Both the position numbers and the translations under genes were made by a program. 64,000 nucleotides of DNA from Geosiphon pyriformis (Eukaryota > Glomeromycota > Glomeromycetes > Archaeosporales > Geosiphonaceae): positions 23,133-87,132 of the forward strand of contig JAAOMT010000025.1 of the NCBI GenBank assembly GCA_016748015.1. Direction: 5' to 3'. Shown here piece after piece: positions 36,961-45,151 of the stretch (the stretch's first letter is position 1; each line of letters begins with the position of its first letter). The notes under the pieces were generated by a model. It did not search any database. It had not been told where the DNA came from and saw only the letters and a list, made by a program, of their open reading frames with translations.

Positions 36961-37733
36961 TCTATCTCATCGAAAATCAGCCTGCTTTACAACTCAAATA
37001 TTTCAACAACAATGGACAAGGAATAAAACCAGAAAAAGCCCACGAGATCGATGCTGGATATGATCTAAGATATCCAGGAAAAGATACTCTTACTCTCAAA
37101 CCCAAATCTCTCACAAAAATCAACCTCAAAATTGCTCTCAAAATCCCACCAGGAGCAATGGTTCAAATTGCTTTTCGATCATCCTTGGCAAGCAAAGGAA
37201 TCAATATTAGAGGAGGAATCATCGATGTTGAATACACAGAAAACATCACAGTTATGTTACAAAATGAAACTGATAAACCTTTCAAAATTGGATATGCTGA
37301 AAAAATTGCACAAGCTATCTATCTACCCTTAATCAACATTTCGAGTTTACAATTAGTTAATCAAAAAGAACAGTTGGGAAAAAGTGAAAAAGGAACACAA
37401 GGTTTTGGTTCAACTGGACGTTTCACAGTTTCAGTAAACATAGCTCTCAATAAACAGAAAGAATCTCACCAGATTTTACAACTTCCACAACCAATTACCA
37501 TTTCACTCTTTGAAGAACACCCTGAAATTTACATTTGTGAAAAGCCAACAACCACACAACAAATTTTTGAATCAAAAGAACAAATCTGCTTGAAACATAA
37601 TATCTCGATCCCAAACATTTATATTCCAGTAGGAACAAAGAAAGTCCGAGTTACTTTTTACAATCCCAACAATTATCTCATAGTTTTATTAAATAACTTA
37701 GAAATTGAAATTATTCACAGTAACATATTTTAA
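36804..37733 (+). CDS. pol: dUTPase domain and linker of element C (open block)
   Basis: 309 codons without a stop. dUTPase motifs: 1 DAGYDLRYPG (about 37050-37080), 2 FRSSLASKG (about 37174-37200), 3 GGIIDVEYTENI (about 37213-37248, catalytic Asp kept), 4 GYAEKIAQAIYLPL (about 37291-37330), 5 GTQGFGSTGRF (about 37396-37425). All five motifs are present, so this is the best preserved dUTPase of the window. As a block inside Pol it would need readthrough or processing to be made. A ribosome could start at ATG 36804. The linker to RT ends at TAA 37731. Confidence 0.75.
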   Translation: MNIRLCEECIMPCNEQWCPECYALSILLPSENDEYKIKFGELEVTEEIETTPIYLIENQPALQLKYFNNNGQGIKPEKAHEIDAGYDLRYPGKDTLTLKPKSLTKINLKIALKIPPGAMVQIAFRSSLASKGINIRGGIIDVEYTENITVMLQNETDKPFKIGYAEKIAQAIYLPLINISSLQLVNQKEQLGKSEKGTQGFGSTGRFTVSVNIALNKQKESHQILQLPQPITISLFEEHPEIYICEKPTTTQQIFESKEQICLKHNISIPNIYIPVGTKKVRVTFYNPNNYLIVLLNNLEIEIIHSNIF

Positions 37734-39300
37734 CAAGAATTATCCCAAACAGTCCCCAATTTTTCTGAAATTATTGAACATTCACTACTAAAAATCAATC
37801 CAAATCCCAGCTCCGAAAACTACTATGTTGTCATGGAAAAACTATCTTGAATCAACATGGGACAACTTGAACCACAACAACAGACCCAGCTTAAAGAACT
37901 AATTGCAAAATTTGCTGATATCTTCGCTGAAAACAACAATGACTTAAGAAGAACTGATTTGGTCCAACACCAAATTTATACAGGAGATGCCAAACCAAGA
38001 AGACAACAAGCATATCGAGTTGCTCCAAAAAGCCACCAATTTATTCGAGAAGAAGTACAACGGATGCTTAACAATGGACTTATCCAACCATCAATGAGTT
38101 CATGGGTTTTACCAGTGGTCTTAGTTAAAAAGAAGAATGGAAAGATACGATTTTGTGTTGATTATCGACAACTCAACAGTGTTATCATTGGGGATGCTTA
38201 CTCTCTTCCACGAATTGATGACATGTTAGATGTCCTTGGAAAATCTAAATACTTTTCAACATTAGACCTAGAAAGCGGATACTAGCAAGTTGCCATGGAT
38301 CCCAAGGACCGCCCCAAAACAGCATTCACAACACAAAGAGGAAACTACAAATTCAATATAATGCCCTTTGGATTATGCAATGCGCCAGCAACATTCCAAA
38401 GACTCATAGATGTTGTATATGCTGGACTCCTTTGGAAATCAGTAGTTGTCTATCTTGATGACACTGATGTTTATTCCCCATCTTTCGGACTTCATTTAAT
38501 TCACCTGCGAGAAGTTTTTCAATGATTACGTAAAGCAGGATTAAAACTAAACATTGAAAAATGCCATTTTGGAAAAACAAGTTTGGCCTTTCTTGGTCAC
38601 ATAGTTAGTGAAGAAGAAGTCAAACCAGATCCAGGAAAAATCAGTGCTGTTAAAAACTTCAAAGTTCCACGAAATACTACAGAACTAAGAGGATTCATAG
38701 GATTAGCATCTTACTATCGGAAGTTTATCAAAGAATTCTCGGAAATTGCAAAACTCCTTAACCAGCTCACCACCAAAAACATGGAATACAAATGAACTAC
38801 CGAACACCAAAAAGTTTTTGAAATTCTCAAGGAAAAACTGACAACAGCCCCAATTCTTGCCTACTCGGATTTCAGCAACCGATTTTGACTAGCTACAGAT
38901 GCTTCATATACTGCCTTTGGTGCCATCTTATCACAACTAGATGACAATGGAAATGAGTGAGTAATTGCTTATGCTAGCAGAACATTAAAACCAGCTGAGA
39001 AAAACTACCCTGTCATAGAACTAGAAACAGCAGCCATAATTTGGGCCTTACACTACTTCAACCTTTATCTTAGGCCTAAAGAATTCAATATTATCACTGA
39101 TAATATTGGACTCAAATGGCTTTAGAACAAAAATGCTCAGCTGAATGCAAAACAAATCTGATGGACAGGATTTCTAGCAAATTATTGATACATAGTACAT
39201 CACAAACCAGGAAAACTTCACACCAATGTTGACTGTCTCTCCAGAATGAGACAAGATTAGAAAACAAAAACCAACACTTAACTTAACCAACCAAAAGAGC
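37734..39300 (+). pseudogene. pol: Reverse transcriptase and RNase H of element C
   Basis: RT motifs in order: RMLNNGLIQPSMSSW (about 38062-38105), RFCVDYRQLN (about 38148-38178), STLDLESGY then TAG 38283 then QVAM, PFGLCNAPATFQ (about 38365-38400), VVVYLDDTDVY (about 38443-38475, catalytic Asp pair intact). The thumb follows with TGA 38523 and 38793. RNase H: ATDASYTAFGAIL (about 38892), NYPVIELET, TDNIGLKW, HHKPGKLHTNVDCLSR (about 39195-39245). Stops: TGA 37848, 38523, 38793, 38886, 38958, 39159, 39186; TAG 38283, 39123, 39258. No frameshift until the linker. Confidence 0.85.
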
Positions 39301-39309
39301 CAACAAACA

Positions 39310-40695
39310 ATGAATTCAGAAAACTACAACAATCTTAAACAATATTTGGAAACATTAACAATCCCAACAGATTGGTCTCCAGATAAAAAACATCAACTAC
39401 AACAACAAGCCAAACAATATTTTCTACACAACAACATTATTTATCATCAAAATTTCAAAAACCCAGACAAACTACTCACACTAATACAAGAACAGGAAAA
39501 AGAAACCATATTATACAACATGCACTCAGATCCTTTATTAGCACACTTCGGAAAAGATAGCACCACTCAAAGAACACTAGAATACTACTTTTGGCCTTGA
39601 ATGAAGAAAGACATTCACGAATATGTCAAATCTTGTAATAGTTGTCAAAGAAGAGAAGAAACACACCTTACTGAACCATTAAATCCAATCAAAGTTGGAC
39701 AACCCTTTGACCGAGTTGGTATCAATTTAGTCAAACCATTATCTATCACCATTCAAGGAAACCATTATATTACAGTAGTTGTAGACTATCTTACTAAATG
39801 ACCTGAAGCCAGAGCCATTTAACAAGCAGATGCGAAATCAGTAGCAAATTTCATCTACAAAGACATTATTTGTAGACATGGATGTCCAATTGAACTTTTA
39901 TCCGACCAGAGAACACATTTTGTGAACAACCTAATACAAGAAATTTGCAAACAATTCAATGTCAAAAGACCTCTGTCTTTGCCCTACCATCCACAAACAA
40001 ACGGACTTGTGGAACATTTTAACAGAACATTGTGTGAGTCATTAGCCAAAGTTTCAACCAATTTTGAGCAAGAATGGGATATCTTTATTCCATTAGTGTT
40101 ACTAGCATATAGAACACTAAAACAAGATACCACAAAACACATACTATTTGATTTAACTTATGGAAGAACAGCAATGCTACCAATTAAGTTCACAGTAGAA
40201 ACATACCCAGCACAACCAATCAATAAAAACAATTTTCAGAAAACACTTCAACGAAGAGCTTACACTCTGCTTAGCATGTTGGAAGGAAAACAACGAATAG
40301 CAGCCATCCATATTGAAAACTTCCAAGCGCGACAAAAAAAACGGCATGATGACAAATTGTCTCCAGTCACCAATAAATTTAAAATCGGAAACAAAGTTCT
40401 CTTACACAGAACTAAAGCTGAAAAACAATGGAGTGGGAAATTTGAAAATAAATGGGATAGATCATTCTTTATCCATGAAGTTTTAGACAACGGATCATAC
40501 AAATTAAGACTTGATGACAAAATTCTAGCAAAAGTTGCACATGGAGATCGTTTGAAACACTATAATTCCAAAAACAATCCTGAACTATTAATTTCACAAA
40601 TTGGTATACATTCCCCTTTAATTAATTCCGAAGACATTTCCCAAAATTTAGAACCAGTAGTTGTTATTGAACAGTCTCCCAACTTAAACACTTAA
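39310..40695 (+). pseudogene. pol: Integrase of element C
   Basis: Lies in a new frame (+1) relative to RT. The zinc region has MHSDPLLAHFGKDS and CNSCQRR (39523-39660). Core: VGINLVKPL (about 39713-39740) has Asn where the other elements have the catalytic Asp. SDQRTHFVNN (about 39901) and HPQTNGLVEHFNRTL (about 39989-40035) keep the second Asp and the Glu. The C-terminal domain runs to 40695 (FKIGNKVLLHRTKAEKQWSG, then YKLRL). Stops: TGA 39598, TGA 39799 (Trp of YLTKWP), TAA 39820. The last 257 codons (39922-40695) are open. Confidence 0.8.
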
Positions 40696-40775
40696 TTTAA
40701 ATTTATTATTATAGTTATTTTCTTATAATTTAGAAACAATCTCACAAAAACAAAACAAAAATAACATAAAAACCC

Positions 40776-41405
40776 ATGCACCAAAAAATAATTTTCTTTT
40801 ATTTCAAATTGCTTATAATAACTATTCCTCAAAACATTCAACAATTATCCCAAAAACTAATGTTAGCTTTAAAAACAATACCCGAATTATCCATTACTGT
40901 TACTGGAAACCATATTAATTATACCCAAACAGAAGTAGTTACAAATTTAGCCCCAAATTCACGAAAATATCACCCATATAAAAAAAACACAAGAAGTTAT
41001 ACTGGAATTCACCTGCCAGAACTTTTAAAGCTTGCTTTAAGAGAAAATCTAATGCTCACTCCGATTAGTATTCTACCAAATGCTACAATTCAACAAAGAC
41101 TTCAACTGTGTCTCAATGAGGAAAACACTGAATATCCTCCAATCTATAGATATTTTTACATTGGAAAAACACTCTACAAATGGAAACTAGAACTTACAAC
41201 AGCAAACCTCACAAAAAAAGCTATTCAGAAACAACTCCACAACGAATTCAAGACAACAGCTGGATCAACAAACAGTCGCTACAGGCTCAAAGCTGCTTTT
41301 AGACTTTATGACCTATTCTACACCTGTGAAAATGTACTACAAAACCCAATTTTTCAACCTTTGAAGATTCAATACATTGGAAAGCTCACAGAACTGAAAT
41401 TTTAA
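40776..41405 (+). CDS. Extra ORF of element C (209 codons, intact)
   Basis: ATG at 40776, stop TAA at 41403-41405, no interruption. A hydrophobic first 20 residues (KIIFFYFKLLIITIP) could be a signal or anchor, or simply hydrophobic. The rest is basic and helical, with IHLPELLKLAL and a C-terminal RLKAAFRLYDLFY. No cleavage site, coiled coil or known enzyme motif is seen. It sits in the env position, as do the unrelated-looking extra ORFs of A, B and D. Function unknown. Confidence 0.6.
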   Translation: MHQKIIFFYFKLLIITIPQNIQQLSQKLMLALKTIPELSITVTGNHINYTQTEVVTNLAPNSRKYHPYKKNTRSYTGIHLPELLKLALRENLMLTPISILPNATIQQRLQLCLNEENTEYPPIYRYFYIGKTLYKWKLELTTANLTKKAIQKQLHNEFKTTAGSTNSRYRLKAAFRLYDLFYTCENVLQNPIFQPLKIQYIGKLTELKF

Positions 41406-41489
41406 CAATTTTCAGACCAAATTTCTTCAATAATTTTGGATTATTATCTGGAAATAACAAACAATACTTGGATTTTGACAGAGCTCAGT

Positions 41490-41505
41490 CTTGAGGAGGA
41501 GGTTA
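41490..41505 (+). promoter_or_regulatory. Polypurine tract of element C
   Basis: TCTTGAGGAGGAGGTTA directly precedes the 3' LTR. It is the expected plus-strand primer site. Confidence 0.6.
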
Positions 41506-41607
41506 TGTTACCAGACAAAATTAGAGATATCATTTAGCATGAAACTATCTTATAATTCCTATCATTAATTAGCATATATTATCATTCAAATTATCACTTA
41601 TTACATT

Positions 41608-41644
<37 letters not shown>

Positions 41645-42511
41645 TTCGAAATTATCATTTAATTAATAACCCAAATTGTATACAACACAAATGTAATCTA
41701 ATTGCAATAATCAATCATGCAATACCCCAAACTATGTAACATTCAAAAGTTTGCTGAAATTTATAGAAATTTGCCGAAATAATTGATAGTTTACTGAAAT
41801 ATCTAATAGTTCGTAGAAATAACTTGTAGTTTGCCGAAATGTATTTTTAATTCAGTGAAATTGTAGAAAATAGCAAAGTTCAAGTTCATAGAATAGTGTT
41901 ATGACAAGTTGTATAAAAGAAGAGCTTTTCTCTTCAAGAAGATGTATCTTACTTTAAATTTATCACTTAGAACCATTCCTACACATACAAAAAGAAATAA
42001 ATATCAAATAATTCGAAAAATCAAATTCTTTAATTATTGCACTTGGAAAATCCTCCAAACCCAACTAAAGTTTTGAAATTGATTAGCTACCAATTTCAAT
42101 AATCTGTTAGTGACTCCAGGCCTGGATTGAAAACGTTTCCCTTGACAAAATTTCATTTCTTTTACATCTTTTTATTTTTTTTCTTTTATTTTCTTACTAT
42201 AATCATTAGGGTAGCCTACAGACAAGATTTTTGTAGAAGAGTTGACTTTCACAGCAAAGTAACTATACATTTTAGTGAGCTTCCAGACAAGCAATTCCTG
42301 GGAAAGAGTTGACATTTACTACAACGTAACTACATAAAGTAACTGGCACGGAATTGGTCATTCTACTTATAAGCCTAGCAATTCAAATTATAGGAGATAA
42401 TTTGAAGATAAATTCAGTTACTGGAGGTTCAACCACATCCAGAAAACGTGAATTCACAGCAAACAAGCACCGACAACATTTAAGAAAAGAGACCAAAAAC
42501 CTTCAGTAACA
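41506..42511 (+). repeat. 3' LTR of element C
   Basis: 1006 bp. It contains a 32-base poly-A run (41611-41642). A U3 block at about 41745-41870 holds repeated GTTTGCCGAAAT-like words at roughly 20-24 bp spacing. A TATA box TATAAAAGAAG lies at about 41913-41923. It ends CTTCAGTAACA at 42511. Confidence 0.85.
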
Positions 42512-42515
42512 ACAA

Positions 42516-44337
42516 GCTGATTTTTTTTTTTATAGCTTTAATATCTGGTGCTGCTAGCATCTTTTTTTTGAAAAAAATAGTCAAAAAGACCAAAAATTCA
42601 AAAAAGTGGAAGCAGTCACTTGCCTCTACTATTGTTATACTAAATCTCTTTGTAATTTCCAATAAGATCTTAGATAAAATTTCTGTAGTATTATTTGGTA
42701 CATTATCTAAGATGAACCAAGATCAACTACTGGCTGTATTGTTAAATATAGTGTTCTTTAGCAGATTATTGTCAGTTTTAGAAGCAAAACAATTATCTTC
42801 TGTAGTGTTATCTGTTTTTGAGAACTGGACTAACCAGATGAAAACTGATTTATTCTCTTCTCTGGTTTCTGGTGCTGTCTTTGGTGGTACTTGGGAAACT
42901 ATTACTAGTCATTAAAGGTTTTTTGGGTGAATAGCCTTTACTCTGGTACTTGATGCTACTTTTAAGATCAAATTGGCTTATATTAAGACTGTTTTTCAGT
43001 CTGTGCATGGTTTTTTGGATGCAAAATCAGTGTCAAAAAACAGTGTAAATTTTTTCTGTATGGAGTTTGCTTTTTATGTATCTTTGGAAACTGCATTTTT
43101 GGTTGAATTTACAAGTTCTGTTTATTTAATTACTTTTAAAATTGCCAAGTTTTTAGTGGTTTCTGAGTCTGGTTTCTCTTCTGCTGTTGTTGTACTGTGT
43201 AATATGCCTTTGGGTGTATCTGCTGCTAATATTAAGACAGCTCTTAATGTGTTTGGTAAAGTTGCTTGTGTTGTGCTAAAGCCTACTGGCATTTGGCAAT
43301 ATGTAATTATTTATTTTATAAAGCTGGACTCTATTGTGTCAGCTTTGAATTATTAGTCAGTTTTGGTAAATAAGAATAGTATTAAAATTCTTCTCTTGGT
43401 AAATTAAAATAAGACTATTTTGTTTTATAATAGATTTAAAACCAAGTTGGTTAATCTTTCTTCTGGCTATACTACTTTTAAAATCAGTAAAATGGTTTTT
43501 TAGATTGGTGGTCAGATATGTTTCATCTCTCATCTTCTTGATTCTGGTTATTATTTCCAGTTTGCTCTAATTACATTTGGCTTTTAAGAGGATTTAAATG
43601 CTGTTGTAATCAAAACTAATACACTGAGAAAATGCCACATTGGGTAAAAAACTTCTGGCTGTTGATGCTGTTTTAGGTGTCAAAAAATCAGCCATTTAGC
43701 TGTGAGTTACATGATGTCTCTATTTTTCTTTTTCAAAACTTCCAAGATGTTTATATTATATTTTGTTGGCTCTAAATTTTATGTCAAGACTTCTGCTCTT
43801 TTGAGCTTCTTTGAGTTTTTATCTCTGTTACTCTTTGCACTTCTTTTAATTGTTGCTAGTAATCTTTTGGTGCTGTCTTAGTTGTTTTTTCTGGAATCTG
43901 ATTTGACTAAGCTTTCTGCATTAGTTAAGTTTATTGTTAAATCTGTTGATAAATTGGTAATGGTTTTCAAACAATTTATTAAGAGTGATTTTATGTTAAA
44001 CAGCAAGCTTGATAACAAAGTTAATAAGTTTATAGTATATTTAAGTGCTTTTAGCAAATCTGTTAGTAAGTTAGAAAAAGAGATTGTTGTCTTAAAAACT
44101 GAGTGTAGTATGAGAAATATTAATTTGTTTGGTAATCTTGAAGTTTCAGTTGGAGTAAGTGATAAAGTGTTTAGTAAGTTGATGACACTCTGGAAATTTG
44201 AATCTCTTAAGATTAAGTCTAGTGTCATAAAAACAGTTAAGTGGCTTGTTAGATTAGTTTCTAGTAGTCTCACTTTGTTTGATGTAATTCAAAAGATGTT
44301 TATCTTGGACAAGTTTTCTTGTAAGTTGTCAGCATAG
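42516..44337 (+). pseudogene. LINE-c copy 2 ORF1, remainder
   Basis: Continues in frame from 33115. Open blocks are 42568-42915, 42973-43356 and 43882-44337. An RRM-like domain is at about 43120-43360 (IKTALNVFGKVACVVLKP, IWQYVIIYF). The CCHC region near 43660-43710 (CCFRCQKISHLAVSY) has its last Cys as Tyr and a TGA or TAG just upstream. The C-terminal part is helical (FIVYLSAFSKSVSKLEKEIVVL). The stop is TAG at 44335-44337. Breaks are single stops at 42913, 43354 and later. It is probably a nucleic-acid-binding ORF1 protein. Confidence 0.65.
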
Positions 44338-44475
44338 TATAATCTGAACTGGCTTGAGTAGCTGGTTACATATAGAAAGTGCATGAACCATGTTTAACAC
44401 TAAAACACTTAGTTTATTTTGACTTACGAAATAGTATTTGGGTCATATTCATTAAATCTTAATAAAAAAAAAATA
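44338..44475 (+). repeat. LINE-c copy 2 3' tail
   Basis: Starts right after the ORF1 stop. It contains the GCTGGTTACATATAGAAAGTGC block (44361-44382) and ends TAGTATTTGGGTC...CTTAATAAAAAAA (44433-44470). This matches the tails of autonomous LINEs with no ORF2 in between. Confidence 0.7.
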
Positions 44476-45151
44476 AACAATTAAATAATCAGTTTATATT
44501 TTTATTAAACTTGATAATTCATAAATTTTAGTATAATTTTTAAGAAAATTTTTCACAGCAGTAGCAATAATTATTTGTTTTTTATTATAACATTTGTTTT
44601 ATGTTATTATAAATACATAGTATTATATTTGTTATTAAGTAATTTTTACATTTTTTAAATAAATATAATTAATTTTTAAAATATTAACTGGTAGTTATTT
44701 TTTTATTATTCATTGTTTTTAACTAAGTAATTAAAAATATATTTTGTTTAGATTTAAAAAGAACTTGAAATGTCTTATACAATTCAGCAAATTTTTTTTC
44801 TTGGGATTTTTTTTGAACAACCACAATTGCAACTTATTTCCAAAAAATGATTTGCTTTTTTGTATTTGGTAAAATGGTTATAATTATTATTATTTATATA
44901 TAGATAATCTTATATATTAATTTTTATTATCTTGTAATTTTTTCACATTATATTTAACAAATTAAATGAGCTTTATTGATTTTATTATTGCACAATCCAA
45001 TAATAGTTTTTTGGCAGTAAAAAATTAGATCAGACCAATGACAACTATTGTTCTATTCTTATTGCACTGTTTATGTCCTTTTGCGTTTTTCTTTCTTGCT
45101 TTTTTAACATAACAGAAGATTAGTAAATTTGACAAAAAAACAAACAATACA
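44476..45151. other. AT-rich spacer
   Basis: Low-complexity AT sequence with no coding frame. Near 45020-45120 the base composition rises slightly, perhaps 3' UTR of the minus-strand gene next to it. Confidence 0.5.

Larger units (their letters stand above)
33116..42511 (+). mobile_element. LTR retrotransposon C (Ty3/gypsy, dUTPase-bearing), youngest element
   Basis: Flanked by a perfect 4-bp duplication ACAA (33112-33115 and 42512-42515). The LTR termini are TGTTACC...AGTAACA. The visible 105 bp of the 5' LTR differ from the 3' LTR at 3 sites, all A/G transitions, two in CpG context. Its LTR is unrelated to those of A, B and D. The domain order is the same as theirs. One reading frame from 34198 to about 39300 carries 19 internal stops, then the integrase frame carries two more. 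Confidence 0.9.

Noticed and set aside
34198-40695. A reassigned genetic code (TGA as Trp) as the main explanation
   Set aside because: TGG is also used throughout. TAG and TAA occur at Trp and Gln positions, LINE-d stops fall at Arg as well, and the TGA at 39598 aligns with Leu in element D. Biased decay explains all cases more simply. Kept only as a testable alternative.
41611-41642. Poly-A run as the tail of a retrocopied gene
   Set aside because: It lies inside the LTR of element C and is present at the same place in both LTRs.
43878-44273. Minus-strand open frame of 131 codons
   Set aside because: Antisense shadow of the LINE-c ORF1 C-terminal part, which has homology to copy 1 on the plus strand.
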